This document shows positions 25,729 through 38,340 of a DNA stretch of 64,000 bases, piece after piece; position 1 is the first letter of the stretch; each line of letters opens with the position of its first letter. The notes beneath the pieces were generated by a model, which was given only the letters and a program-made list of their open reading frames with translations, was not told the origin of the DNA and did no database searches. The DNA is from Gossypium raimondii (lineage: Eukaryota > Streptophyta > Magnoliopsida > Malvales > Malvaceae). Where the stretch lies: the NCBI RefSeq assembly GCF_025698545.1, contig NC_068569.1, positions 25,668,001 to 25,732,000 on the forward strand, read 5' to 3'. Position numbers and translations under genes: made by a program.

Positions 25729-27231
25729 ATGAGTTGCAACCTCATGTTTCAAACAAGCATCAATCAAATGTTGATTTTCATTGCTCAAATGTGCTCGATC
25801 CTTTCTTACCCAAATCTATCTATGTTGTGGTCTTATTGTTCCATGCATTCTTCTAATAGGTTTTGCAGTCGAGTTGAACTTCTTCCAATCTCGCATCATT
25901 TTATAACAAAGGGGTCTGATATGTCCATCTTTCCCACAATAATGGCATGCAATCTTTCTAAAGTTTTTATTCCCTGCCTCATGACGAAAAGAAGAACTCA
26001 CATCTTTAGCTCTAACAAAAATTGGATGAGCGGTAGTTTCCTTACCTTTATTGATGTAACCAACTCCTCTATGGCTTGGTTCAGTTCTCCTTGAAGCCAA
26101 AATTTTATCAAGCTTCTCACTTTGGCCTCCAAACTGCTTCAAGACAAAATTTGCATCATCTACTCACTCTAGGTTGCTTTCAAAGCATCATCCTTTTCTT
26201 GGACCACTATTTCAAGCTTTTTTTTTCTCATTTAAGGAGAATAATTTATTCCCTTAAGGAATCATTCAATTGGCACAATTTCTCTATTTTATTTAAACAT
26301 CCCCCAAAGATTTAATAGGAACACCGTCATTATCCGAATCTTCTTCAGAATTTGTTGGAATATGGTTTGGAACAGTAGTAATAAAAACAACATAGTTGCT
26401 TACATATTTATCTACATAAGAACTTCCTTTATCACTCCAAGTGATTGTGGGTGACTTCTCTTTCTTTTTAGTATTAACACATTCTGATTGTAAGTGACCA
26501 AATCTCTTACATTCGTAACATTAAACATCTTTTTTTTTCTTATCTCACTGTATCTACTTTAGTTCCCTTCTTAACGAACCTCTTCATGCTTTTGGTGAGC
26601 AAGGCTAATTGCTTTTAAATCTCATCAATATTCTCCATTGTTTGTTTCCCTGTTGGGATAGCCTTTTAGCATTGAATGCTACGTTCTTTGGCAAACCCAT
26701 TTTTTCAGATTTTTCTTCCTCTATATTCAGCTCAAAGGTTTGAAGTAAACCTATTAACTTGTCCAACTTGGGAGCAGTAATATCTTTGGCCTCCTCTATT
26801 TTTGTGACTTAGTGATGAATCGTTCTAGTAAAGATCTCAACATTTTGCGTACCAATTTATCATTAGAAAAATGTTCACCAAGATAGAAAGCCTCATTAGA
26901 AATCTCACATAATATTGCATAAAACTCAGAGATATTTTCATATTCAAACATTTTCAAATTTTCGAACTTGGTTGTTAAAATATAATGTTTTGACATACGT
27001 ACAACATCATTTCCTTCATGTTGGTTTTTCAAGATTGTACATGCCTGCTTAGCACGTTTACATACAAAAATGACTTTAAGTTGGTCTAAGTCAACTCTAC
27101 TGAAAATTACATTTAGAGCTTGTAAATTTCCATGAAAAGCAGCAGGGGTCGAGTAATTGAACTACCTTCCTTCATGGATTCCTCAATCATAAATCGAACA
27201 AAGGATCACCTTTAAATAACATTTAAAGCCT
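25729..27231 (-). pseudogene. Copia gag remnant
   Basis: Read leftward, the frame 27032-26796 carries a typical copia gag (UBN2-type) core: KFENLKMFEYENISEFYA followed by LVRKMLRSLLERF. The later frame 26142-25816 carries a CCHC zinc knuckle (CHYCGKDGHIRPLC). Stops and frame changes separate the blocks and protease or pol is not seen, so the element is truncated and dead. Gag normally packages the element RNA. Confidence 0.82.
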
Positions 27232-27243
27232 GCTTTGATGCCA
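27232..27243 (-). other. Primer-binding site of the minus-strand copia element
   Basis: On the minus strand TGGCATCAAAGC resembles the initiator-Met site TGGTATCAGAGC. It lies between the putative LTR and gag. Confidence 0.72.
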
Positions 27244-27245
27244 AT

Positions 27246-28422
27246 TGAAAAATAATTTGTTTGCCAATATGATAAATCAACTTTGCTTAACGTTAATAAA
27301 TGGAAAATAATATCTTTTTATTGGTACGATCATACCTATTATCAAAAATCAATCTTGAACCTAACGAATCATTTCTTTTTCTAATATAAAAAATATGAGA
27401 TTTCACTAAGTCGATTTTTAGGAAATATTGAATTAGACCATTTGTCCTTACTCAAACAAATGAAGCACAAACCTCTTCGACTGAAGAACTTTTGTTGTCT
27501 TAGCCCCAACTCAACACTAAACAAGTTCAAACTAGTTGAATACTTGTGTAAAAAATTCTCCAAGTTGGTTTGCCATTTCCATAAAGGATATAATTGGCAA
27601 CTCGAAATTGCATATGATCTTTTTCCTGAAATGGGTTTTGGGGGAAGAGTGTTGCTAAATTTAGACTGTCTGATATTTCATATGGAGTTACAGGCAATAG
27701 GCAATGAAAAAAATAAGAGCAAAAGAATTGACATGGTCAATATTTATTAACGTAGTTCAAACACAATGGTCTTACGTTTGTGGAGCCTCACCCAGTAAAT
27801 AATTTATTACAACAATTGTTCGAATCACCTATTAGCTTAAGCCCAATCTACCCTTACACAAAGAAGTAATTGCAACCTTAATACCAAAACCCATTTGTTA
27901 CAAATCACTCACACAAATACCTCACAATTCAACCAATAAACTCTCCAAAGAATACCTAAAAGAGTGTCACAAAATAACCACAAGAACACAACAAAACTAT
28001 TGACAAATACACTCCAAAAACTACTCTTGATGTGCAACACAAAACAACTTATTTATAGGCCTCTTCAAGTGGTCAATCGATAATGTTTTGAAAGGCTTTA
28101 AACTTCTATTTAAAAGTTAAAATTATCCCATTAATTTTCCAGAGTATTTATCACTAAGCTTTCATAAATTAGTCTTCCAACTGCTCTAAAACTTTCTTGA
28201 ATTAATATGATATTTATCTCTAAAAAAAGAATTTTAATAATGAGACTTTCATGTTTATCCAATCACCTCAAGCAATTCAGTTGGGAGTCTTAGTACCCTA
28301 GTCTGCCTATGCTTCTAGTTTTGTCAAATATGCCACATTCAAGTGAACCAAACTCAACACAAACGATATCTATTCAAGGCCCAAGTCATTGACCCAAGTA
28401 GAGAAACAATTTCATTATAACA
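27246..28422 (-). repeat. Putative 5' LTR of the minus-strand copia element
   Basis: The right border is at a CA (TGTTATAATG on the minus strand) and the left border abuts the primer site with TG...CA ends. A promoter-like CCTATAAATAAG on the minus strand lies near 28050-28062. The other LTR is not visible, because the 3' part of the element is missing, so the borders are tentative. Confidence 0.55.
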
Positions 28423-29520
28423 GGGCCTGGAACGAGCAACAACAACTTTCTTAATAGTAACCATCCCTCAAAAGTCAAAGGCACAAAATGTTGCACCACA
28501 AATCCTCTATTTTTCTCTTTTTAATATCTTTTCTTCAACTAGAAATTTCTAAATTTAAACCTAAAAAACAAATGAGTCTGTCACATAAGACAAAATAGAA
28601 AGCTTAAATCATAGTTACCATGGCATAAAAAAGAACCGATAACCACATATACTTATTGAATAAGGGCCAATTTGACAAATAAAAAATGTAAACGTTGAGG
28701 ACTAAATATATCATTATGCCCTATTTTTTGTTTATTTTTCAACGTCATGTTATTGTTTATTAACGATGTATGAGACTCATACACCAATCATGTATCACAT
28801 ATTCACCATTTATATAACACATCTAATGGTAGACATAAGTTTTTTTGTTTTTGTAAACTCACATACCACCGACAATGGCAAATCATTGCCACACATACTA
28901 TTAGTAGCAATGACGAATCTAAAATTCTTTTTAGTAGGGGCTGAAATTTAATTATACATTCTTGAGAGAGAAGGTTATCATGTATTAATTTATAATTTTA
29001 TTATTTTTGAAGGGGCTAAATAGAATTTTATTATTTTAAGTGGTCAAAGTGTAATTTCACTATATATTAATTTATAATTTCTTTATTTATAAGAGGACTG
29101 AATTGAATTTTTTTTTATTTTGAGGTGCCAAAGCCTCTACCTTCGCCCCTCGAATTCACCTTGGACTAGTAGACAATTCTAACAATTTGATCCCATGAGG
29201 TGGAAATAGGGATTAACACTTTTAACCAACCAAACTTTGGGTTAAAATTTACCAAGGAATGTAAATAGGGATTAACAATTATGCTTTCTGTGCTTTGGTC
29301 AATATCTATTGAAATCATATAAGTGATGAATTAGAATAATCTAAACATATATTATTTTATTTAAATTGAATATCACTCAATTTTATCTTATAAAAAATAA
29401 ATTATTTTAATTATAATATATAAATATTAATATAATTTATATTTTCATTTTAATTAATAAAAATTACCAAAATATTTTTTAGAAATTCTACTAATAATCA
29501 CATAGCATATTAAATTAAAG
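28423..29520. other. Intergenic DNA with one dispersed-repeat copy
   Basis: No gene is seen. The segment about 28906-29165 is one copy of a dispersed repeat also present near 62118-62350. The rest is AT-rich DNA. Confidence 0.55.
28906..29165 (+). repeat. Dispersed repeat, copy 1
   Basis: A series of phrases (AATCTA-AAATT, GGGGCTAAATAGAATTTT, CAAAGTGTAATTTCACT, ATATTAATTTATAATTT) occurs in the same order and orientation at 62118-62350. The family is an old, non-coding repeat of unknown type; I could not see terminal repeats. Confidence 0.6.
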
Positions 29521-29529
29521 AAGATTTGA

Positions 29530-29755
29530 GGATTTTTTTTACAAAATTATTATAAAAAAATAAAAAAATAACCAAAATATTATAACTTTTTTATTTACCA
29601 AAATATTATAAATTTTTTTATTTACCAAAATATACCAAAAAAAATAAAAAACAGAAAAAAAAAACCTTCAAAAAGCCTGCACCGAATTGACAACACCCTG
29701 GTCAGGCTAAGGTGATTGGCGGCACCAAAGGTGCCAAAGCCATTGGCGGCACCAA
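29530..29755 (+). repeat. Left terminal inverted repeat of the MULE
   Basis: Begins GGATTTTTTTTACAAAATT and matches the reverse complement of the right end almost throughout. The outer half is AT-rich with repeated TTACCAAAATA phrases. The inner part contains two copies of a 24-bp GC-rich unit with ATTGGCGGCACCAA. Confidence 0.93.
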
Positions 29756-29785
29756 GCTTATAATAGGGCCGGTCGGTGGTTGGGG

Positions 29786-30010
29786 GGGGAGAAGGAGAGG
29801 GAAAGAAAGAAAAAAAGAAAGGAAGGAAGAAAGGAAGGAAGGACGGAGAGGAAAGAAGAAAAAGAAGGAAAGAAAAGGAAAGGAGAAGAGAAAAAAAAAA
29901 GAAAGAAGAAGAAGAGGAAAGGAGAGGAAAAAAGAAAGAAAAGGAAATGAGAAGAGAAAAAAAAAGAAGAAGAGGGAAGGAAGGAAGGAAGGAAAAAAAA
30001 GAAAAAAAAG
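29786..30010 (+). repeat. Purine-only tract (GGAAG/GAAAA)
   Basis: About 225 bases consist almost purely of A and G with GGAAGGAAGGAA and AGAAAAAA motifs. Long Lys/Glu/Arg frames across it are composition artefacts. Such tracts can form triplex DNA, but no function is shown here. Confidence 0.85.
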
Positions 30011-30340
30011 GTAATTTTATTATAAATTTAATTTTTTGTAATATTTGTGTGTTAAAATTTATGTTATGTAATGTACATTATACGTATTTTATTATTTTAT
30101 TTAGCATATATATTTTATGAAATATATTTAGAATGAAAAATTCATGGTATGCACATTGTATGTTGATTAGAGATTTTTTTTATGAAATTTACTTAGGATG
30201 TTGAAATTAGTTGTTTTAGAAAAATAGTATTAAAAGTAAAATGATAAAGAAATATGTTTAAGAAAACATAAAATACGAAAAGAAAAACAAAAATTGTATA
30301 TTCACGAAAATAATAAAATGCGAAAAAATTGTATATGTAA

Positions 30341-31115
30341 TAAATTTCAAACATAATGCATTGAAATAATGTAAAATTATAAAATTAAAAATTACGATAT
30401 TTTTAAAATAATAAAATACGGATAAAAAATACGAACAAATGGTCAAGTAAGAGTATTAGTAAATTTTTAAAATTCAGAAATAATTAATACAAATTATTGA
30501 AACAAAATGTACTGAAATAATATAAAATAATAAAATCTGAAAATAATATAGTTTTATTGAAAGTAATAAAAATCGAGAAAATAATACGAGTAAAGGGCAG
30601 GGAAAAGGGTTTTTTATGGTTTTTTACCAAAATATTACAAAAAAATAAAAAAATACCAAAATATTATAAACTTTTTTTTATTTACCAAAATAATAAAGAA
30701 AAAAATGGGTGATGGAAGGGAATAAAAAGGCGGCAGCAATGGAGAGGAATAAAAAGGCGGCACCAATTTGTGGCTAATTACCTTTTAAGCCCTCCTTATT
30801 TATTATTTTCTTTGATTCTCAATCAACACACTAAATTAATAAATTTCAAACATTATGTACTGAAATAATGTAAAATTATAAAAGACTAAGTTTATGATAT
30901 TTTTAAAATAATAAAATGCGGAGAAAAAATACGAACAAATGACGAAAGTAAAAGTGTATTATTAACTTTTATAAAATTCAGAAATAATTAATACAAAATA
31001 TTTCAAAGAAAATGTACTGAAATAATATAAAATAATAAAATACGAAAATAATATATTTTTATTGAAAGTAATAAAAATCGAGAAAATAATACGAGCAAAA
31101 GGCAGGGGTAAGGGT
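30341..31115 (+). repeat. Two direct copies of an AT-rich ~275-bp unit, a third copy split by a transposon
   Basis: The copies at 30341-30606 and 30840-31113 share the ordered phrases AAATTTCAAACAT, AATAATGTAAAATTATAAAA, AAAATACGAACAAATG and AATAATACGAG. The beginning of a third copy is at 31158-31185 and its continuation at 32604-32710, on either side of the hAT-like insertion. They lie in the 5' non-coding arm of the MULE, before the PMD gene. Confidence 0.8.
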
Positions 31116-31185
31116 TATTTTCTTACACCAAATTAATTTAAATAACATACTAAATTAATAAATTTCAAACATTATGCACTGAAAT

Positions 31186-32603
31186 TAGGGGTGAGTAAAA
31201 CTCGATTCGACTCGAAAAAATAAAAAAAAATCGAATTTCGAGTTAAATGAATCAAGTTATTCGAGTTAATCGAATTATTCGAATCAACTCGAATTTTTTT
31301 TTCGAATTTCGAGTTCGAATCGAGTTGAGTTTTCGAATTCGAATAACTCGAATAATTCGAATATCAAACTATAATATTTTACATTTTTACCCCAAACTCC
31401 CAAACCTTTTTACTTTTCCCTCAAAACTTTTACTCCTTCCCATTTTCCCATTTTTCCGAAATATGGGCCTGAAATTTTGCCCAGGCCCGACCCGGGAAAA
31501 ATATCATAAGCCCGAGCCCGGCCCGGCCCATTTTTTAATAAACATTAAAAAAGTATTTTAAAAATAAAAAAATAAAAAAATATTTTAAAAGTGTTTTAAA
31601 ATAAAATAAAATAAAATATATTTATTATATTCGGTAGGCCGGCACAGCAAAAAAGTGGTGCTCGAGGTCTGCCCGTTTTTTAAACGGGCCTAATTTTTTT
31701 GCCCAAGCCCATATTTTGGGCCTATATTTTTACCCGAACCCTCTCATATTTCGGGCGGGCCATCAGGCCAGGCCGGGTCGCCCAGCCCATGGACAGGTCT
31801 ATCCCAAACCCTCCCTCCTCCATTTTTCTTTTTAATATTTTCCCTCCAAAATTTTACTCCCCCTATTTACTTTCCCTCAAACTTTTATTCTCCAAAACTT
31901 TTTATTTTTCCCCTGAACTTTTACTTCACATCCTTTACTCTCAAGTAAAAAATCAAAATTATCCAAAAAAAAAATCACTAAACATAAATAGTAATAATTT
32001 TATTTACATCTACTATTTATATTATTAAATTAAATTTCATATTTTATATTATTTATATTATTGAATTGTTTAGTCATATTGAATATTTATATTATTGAAT
32101 TGTTTAGTCATATTGAATATTTATACTAAAATTGAATTATTAATTATGTCATAAAATATTCGTGTTAAAATTTTATATTGGTATCAATTTCACATTTTAT
32201 TTTAAAATAACTTTTATTAAAAATCATATTTTTACATTTAATATATTTTTAATTCTAAAATACATAGTGACAAAAATCTAAAGATAATTGAAACAACTAA
32301 GCAAGCAAATAAGCTAACCAGTATATAAAAATTAATAAATAAATAATGAATTGATGAAAGTTAATAAAAAATTTGATTAAGGTGGACAAATTTTATTACG
32401 ATGGGTGACAATGGTTACAAGGACCCAAAATTATTTTTTAAAATTTAACTCGAACAAATATATTCGATTCGATTCGATTCGAATTCCATCTCACTCGACT
32501 CGATTAAAGAAAACTTCAAATAAAGTTAGGATGATAAAATGAGATTTGAAAACTCGATTAACTCAAAAAAATTTTATTCGATTCGATCGAATGCTCACCC
32601 CTA
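31186..32603. mobile_element. hAT-like non-autonomous transposon nested in the MULE
   Basis: This 1418-bp insertion has TAGGGGTGAG/CTCACCCCTA inverted ends and an exact 8-bp duplication ACTGAAAT (31178-31185 and 32604-32611), both hAT hallmarks. Just inside each end lie dense TTCGA/TCGAAT repeats (31203-31365 and 32460-32590), resembling subterminal transposase-binding arrays. No transposase frame is present. A GGCCCG-rich segment (about 31455-31800) ending CCATGGACAGGTCTA looks like part of a second hAT MITE. Confidence 0.9.
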
Positions 32604-32737
32604 ACTGAAATAATGTAAAATTATAAAATTAGAAATTATGATATTTTTTAAAGAAATAAAATACGGAGAAAAAAATACGAATAAATGGCTGAAGTAAGAT
32701 TTTTTTACTAACTTTTTTTCAACTTGCAGGCATCGCA

Positions 32738-34740
32738 ATGGCTCGATTGATTGGAAGCGATAGACACATACCTGATGCGGCTAATAACGCGGTATGATTT
32801 ATTATTTGTTAATCACGAGTTCTATTTATTTAAAAGGATATACACAGTATATACAAATAAATCATGTTATCGTAATATTTTTTTCTGTAATTTAACACTA
32901 TCAGGACTCGTTCTGAGTATTAAGGGGCCGTGTGAGTTTTTAAAGAAAGCTCTGGATGCACGATCGATGCCGTACTTGGAGCTAGCCGAATTTGGGTAAG
33001 TAGCATTGATTCGGTCCTTCAACTTGCGCTTTGATTTATTATCTACGCTAGTGGAGCGGTGGCACCCGGAGACCCACACTTTTCATTTTCCGTGCGGGGA
33101 GTGCACGGTGACCTTGGAGGATTTTGCATTGCAGCTTGGGCTCCCAATTGACGGGAGTCCCGTAACGGGAGTATTTTCATTTACCGATTTGGTTGCACTT
33201 TGTTATCAACTCCTAGGAGACTCGCTAGGGGACGGTGAGTCATATTTTTCTAGCATAAAATTTACATGGCTGAAAGCCAAAATTAGACAATTATAACCGA
33301 CTGCCACTGAAGGTGAGTTGATGCGCGCTGCTCGAGCGTACATCATGCATATGGTAGGGGCAGTACTTATGCCTGATGCAAACTGCGATAATGTGCATTT
33401 GATGTACTTGCCCCTGTTAGCTGATTTGTTCACTGCTAGGTCGTATAGCTGGGGTTCCGCCGTTCTAGCAATATTGTACCGGGAGCTTTGTCGGGCGACA
33501 AACCCGGATGTTGTAGACATGGGCGGATGCCTCATACTGCTGCAGTCCTGGGCGGTTTATCGGCTGCCGTTTTTGGCATCCGTTAGTCACCAACCGTATG
33601 TGTATCCACTGCTGAACAGGTGATAAAATATAAATTGTCATTATTTGTAGTTATAATATATTGACTAATGTTACCAACCCTAAACCCTATATTATATTTT
33701 GTAGGTGGAGTGTTCGTCCAGGCATCGGGAAGTCGTATAATGTCCCGATATACCGCCTCATGATTGAACATCATGCCCGGGAAGGGGTAAGCTGATATTC
33801 TAATATTCATGACATCTATTCTATTTCTATATCTTACTCACACGTTATGGCTCTAACTCGTTACAATTTTATTAATCATGCAGTTTATATGGATGCCATA
33901 CCGTAGGCCAGAAATTACAAATGTTGTACCGCCTTCCGCATACGTTGATTCCCACATATGGTGCACTAATGCACCAATTATCAATTTCAACGTAGTCGAA
34001 TGGTATCATGGAGATCGAGTGTTACGACAGTTTGGCTGCATCCAACCTATCCCGGATCTGCCGTGCCAGGTGGGGGTAGTTTACGGCATGACTAAGAGAG
34101 GAAGATTTCAAATGGATTGGGGAATTAAGCACCAGAAATTTGTGGCACTGTGGAACGATCGATTGCGTCGAATACCTCAGATGGTTATGACTACCGACCT
34201 ACAGCCATCATCAGAGTATATACAATGCTACTATAGTTGTAGGAAGCCATATATACTTGGAGGCTAGTCGACTGTAATCCCTCCGCACGTGCAGCAACTT
34301 GGGGGATTAGACGCAGCAAGCCCGATGGATCCGAATCCGATGGCATATTATCCTCCGCAACCAGCAGAGCCCGAGCAGGAGCCCCAGCCAGATCCCGAAC
34401 AATCACAGTCAAATGTGGATTCACATGGCTATCGTCCGGATTTTACCGGCGGTGACTATTTTTCGAGCTTCGCAAGGGGCGAATACGCCTACGAGTTTGA
34501 ACTGTTTGGATCCTACCCACCGTAATACAGCATTCCCGCCTCGCCCGACCCGTATCACAGCATCATGGGACTCATTCCGGTTCAAGTTCGTCGGTGGCGA
34601 ACGAGCCATACGATTTTTCCTCTATGTTTGCCACACCCCCAGCTGCGTCGAATGATGATGTTGGTCGTCGCCTAGAACGTGATCGTCGACCTCCGAATAG
34701 GTATACCCCTAGGACAACACCATCAAACCATCAATTTTAG
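32738..34740 (+). pseudogene. Plant mobile domain (PMD) gene, decayed, inside the MULE
   Basis: Exon 1 (32738-32791) begins MARLIGSDRHIPDAANNA. The main exon carries the PMD core: PYLELAEFG, SFNLRFDLLSTLVERW, TFHFPCGECTVTLEDFALQLGLP, LADLFTARSY and WGSAVLAILYRELC. It splices near 33621 to 33706 and again near 33787 to 33884. The C-terminus is Pro/Gln-rich and ends TPSNHQF. In-frame stops occur after FG near 32998, near 33294 and in the codon following YILGG (34266-34268), and near 34523, together with frame changes at about 32925 and 34560. The intact family (host members MAIN and MAIL1 act in silencing and meristems) is often annotated as phosphatase-7 long-form-like. The gene sits upstream of, and converges on, mudrA. 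Confidence 0.85.
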
Positions 34741-35027
34741 GGGTTTAATGCACTTTTTGTATAAATTTAATATTTCTAATTTAATATTTGCTTACTTCTG
34801 AAATTTTTTGTATAAATTTAATTATTCTATTTTTTCATTATATTAAAGTTGAATCCAATTATGAATGCCTCTATTTTCGATATAATTTTAATAATTCCAA
34901 ATGCGCACATGGTATTTTATAACTTAATTTGGATACAATTTAAGCATAAGCATAAGTTTAATAATAAAATTATTTCAAATGAATTATACTTTTATAACAA
35001 TATACATAAAAATTTTACAACATTAGG

Positions 35028-37700
35028 TCAATTTCGACCCGATCCGGACGACTGTCCAACATGAAAGTTTCGGTTAGGGCATTTATTCCGACTATGACCA
35101 CTTAACCTGCATATTCCACAACGCTTTCCGTCAGATTTCTCCTTAATGTCCATATCATTACGGATTCTGCTTGACTGCGGACGACCCCTTGGATTCCTCC
35201 GTAGCCCTCTGTCTAGGAGAAGCTCGAAAGTCATCGGCGGCACCTCCCATTTAGATAGGTCAGGCAGGACGGGGAACTCATTCTCTCAGACACGCAATGT
35301 GTGCTCCAGCGTGTACACATCATCGACATATTGTTCAGCATCAAGGTTGACTTTAGCACACGCTGCCACGAGATGCGCACAGGGATAATGAAGTGTTTTG
35401 AACCTCCTGCACTCGCACTGTCTATTCCGGAGATCAACTCCGTAGGACATAGTTGGTATACGAGGTCAAGGACTGATGGTCTCAGTAACTCGAACGTTTC
35501 CAGTCGCCGTGAATATATTTCCACGTTCATTGACCTCGCCAACCAACGGTTTGCGACCATTACATCCCTAACATGTTCGACAAACACATGTCCCGCCTAA
35601 ATCTGGTCGACTTGCTGCTGACCCATTCTTGGCATCAAAGTAGCCAGCCTGTAGAAAGTAGCAGAAAATACCGATGCAATCAGAAGATGACGTGTTTTCA
35701 ACAAGACAGCGTTGATCCCCTCGACTAAGTTTGTGGTCATTTGGCAATAACGAAAGCCCTCGTCAAAACTTTGAGCCCACTGCCACGGCTCCATTATGCC
35801 CAACCATTGTCGGAAAGATGTGTTTGTCTGCCCTTCCATGTCACTCTCAAGTCGGATCATTCTTTTTCAGAAAATATGCGGCTCTAACTCGTACGCTGCA
35901 TACGTATTAAGGAAAAATAAGTTCTAGTAAGTCGATAACATTAAACATTACAAATTATATTGAAAATATAATGTTATCATTTACCCATTGCCACGACTTG
36001 TCTTTTCCAGTCAGCATTCTTATAATCTTTGTGGAAGTTAGCCGCAATGTGATGGATATAGTAAATGGATTTCCACGGCATATCGGAGCGCCTAATAGCT
36101 GCAATTAAACCCTTCCCTCTATCGGAGATGATGCAAATGTTATCGTTCCTAATAACATACCTCCGCAAATTTGTGAGGAAGAATTCCCAAGACTCCATGT
36201 TCTCTTTATCTACGATAGCAAATGCTATCGGGAGTACGTTTCTGTTACCGTCTTGAGCAACCGCAATAAGTAGGATTTGTGTATATTTTCCATACAGCCA
36301 GGTCCCATCCACCTACACAAGTGGCTTGCAGTGGGGAAATGCTCGCACACATGGATCGAACGTCCAGAACATCTGATGGAAAATCCTTTTTGCCGGCTGT
36401 AACTGGTCGTCCTGGCCGTAATATGGTATTGTCTGCAACTCAATCACAGTCCCCAGTACGTACTCCCGCATAGCAGCTATCCAACCTTGAAGCTCGTTAT
36501 ACGACGAATCGTAATCCCCATACAGTTGCTCCATCGCCATCTGTTTAGCTATCCATGCCTTCCGGTATGAGACTCGATATTGGAATCGTGCTTGCATTTC
36601 GGCAATCAGTCCCGAAACTTTAATGGTTGGCATGTCCTTCACCATTGGCATGATACACGTACAGATGGTTTTCGAATCAAGTTTTCCATGATTTTCTGTC
36701 ATACGTGTTGATGTGCATGTATGAGGACCAACAAATTTTCGTATCTCCCACATCTGAGAAATTCTAATGAATGCAGCTCGTACCCGTCAATTGCAGCCTT
36801 CCACTGCCTTCCAACACTCCCCAACATATATTGTCGGAGTAGACACGGAGACTTTATAATCCACCGATATATTCATGTTGTACCGTTAATGGCATATACA
36901 CACTCTTCTTTACAGCTGAATCTCTGGCCTATGAATAATTCATCATCATCAGATGTTACGGCCAGCCCGCAAGGATGAACTATTTTAGGGTACTCCGGGA
37001 ACTCAGCTACATACGCTGCGTCGGGGTCTATGAGCGACATGTGTGGCCCAAGATTATTGTGTATCAAAATACGCCGCATCTGCTCCCCGACCGAAGAAGC
37101 GTTAATGCCTTCATCGTCAATATCATCAGGTACATCGTCTACATCGGGATTACCGTCACTATCGACCTCTTCATCCCAATGATCGCCACCACATTCTTCT
37201 TCACCACCAACCATATCAACATCGGGTGTAATATTCAGGTCGATACCAATCCCATCCATAGTCGATTCACTATCAACGTATGATATTGGAGCCACCATCC
37301 ACGGTTCTTGAGCTCCGTGTTCTTCATCAGATGCATTGACATCTTCATTTTGCTCCATACCGGCTAACTCAGCAAATAAGTGAATCGGTGCATTCTTGTC
37401 ACTCTCATTCCCACAGTAGAGATCGACCATTGTCTCCACGTCTTCGTCCTCTACAAGTTCCATTTCGACAAATTTGACCGAATTTGTCAAAACTGGAAAC
37501 TTGTAGAAAATTTTTGATATCCTTCTCCCACAACGTCTAAGAATTTTTGCATTAATCCTTGCCTTCATTTCATCAAACGAGACATTTCTATTAAATCTCA
37601 TTGCTATTTGTTGCCGACATTCAAATACACATCCAACACTTGTTGTCAAGATGACTCCATCGAAATAAACGCATACAAAAAACTTAGCATCCATCTTCAA
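35028..37700 (-). pseudogene. mudrA-like MULE transposase, decayed
   Basis: Starting near 37700 (MKMDAKFF or the next Met), an N-terminal ubiquitin-like/acidic region is followed by the MULE DDE transposase domain: DGTWLYGKY (first Asp) and ISDRGKGLIAA (second Asp) in 36312-35977, then after an intron (about 35976-35885) the NLVEGINA segment. A SWIM zinc finger (CEC...CAH, read in a shifted frame near 35425-35350) and a terminal CCHC knuckle (CGICRLSGHSRNKC) close the protein. Nonsense codons are seen at about 36800, 36313-36315, near 35873, near 35454 and near 35285. There are frameshifts near 36890 and 35488. The protein would cut and rejoin the MULE ends; this copy cannot. Confidence 0.9.
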
Positions 37701-38340
37701 TATTTAATCTGTCAAAAAATAAACAAAATCTCATAAAAAATCTCGAACGGTAAATAAATTACTTAAAAAATTTTAATGTTTCGATATGCAATTTTGTACA
37801 TGAAAACCGTTTAACCACTAATCCTAATAACTAACACAATAATAATATTAATAATTTTATACTCAAAATAATACACACTAAAATTATTAATTAGAGTTTT
37901 ACTAAAATAATAACTAACTAACTATAATAATAATACTAGTTTTTACTAACTAGTTTATTTTGGTAAATAAAATAATAACTAACCATAATAATAATACTAG
38001 TTTTTTACTAACAATAATACTATTAAGTTACATCTTAATACATTAACAACAACAACAACAACAACAATAATAATAACTAAAACTATCAATTTGAGTTTTA
38101 TTAATCTTAATAACTAAACTAAAACAAAAAATATTACAAAAATACAAAACAATAACAACAATATAATCAATTATTTTTTAAAAAATACCTTCTTTTTCTC
38201 TTCTTTTCCACAACACCTCTTCTTCTTCTTCTTTTTCTTCTGATTTTTCTCCCTCCAACTGGACAGAGCTCGTGTTTATAACACGAGTAGTGCCGTCAAT
38301 CAGTATGGCACCATTGGTGCCGCCAATCTCCTTGACACCA
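37701..38340 (-). other. MULE right non-coding arm
   Basis: AT-rich upstream region of the transposase gene with a (CAA/CAACAA)n run at 38046-38069, a pyrimidine-rich block (38190-38260) that mirrors the purine tract of the left arm, and extra copies of the 24-bp GC-rich unit (38297-38340). No gene is seen. Confidence 0.7.

Noticed and set aside
27442..27750. Plus-strand 102-aa frame
   Set aside because: It lies antisense in the putative copia LTR and has no recognisable content.
29712..30120. Long Lys/Glu/Arg-rich open frames
   Set aside because: They cross an A/G-only tract; open frames there are a composition effect, with no splice or domain support.
31395..31810. Complete second hAT MITE inside the nested hAT element
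   Set aside because: The right terminus (ACAGGTCTA) is plausible, but no matching left terminus is present; a repeated TCCCAAAC on both sides lies in low-complexity DNA and may be chance.
33206..33810. Minus-strand frames opposite the PMD gene
   Set aside because: The PMD motifs read clearly on the plus strand; these are antisense frames.
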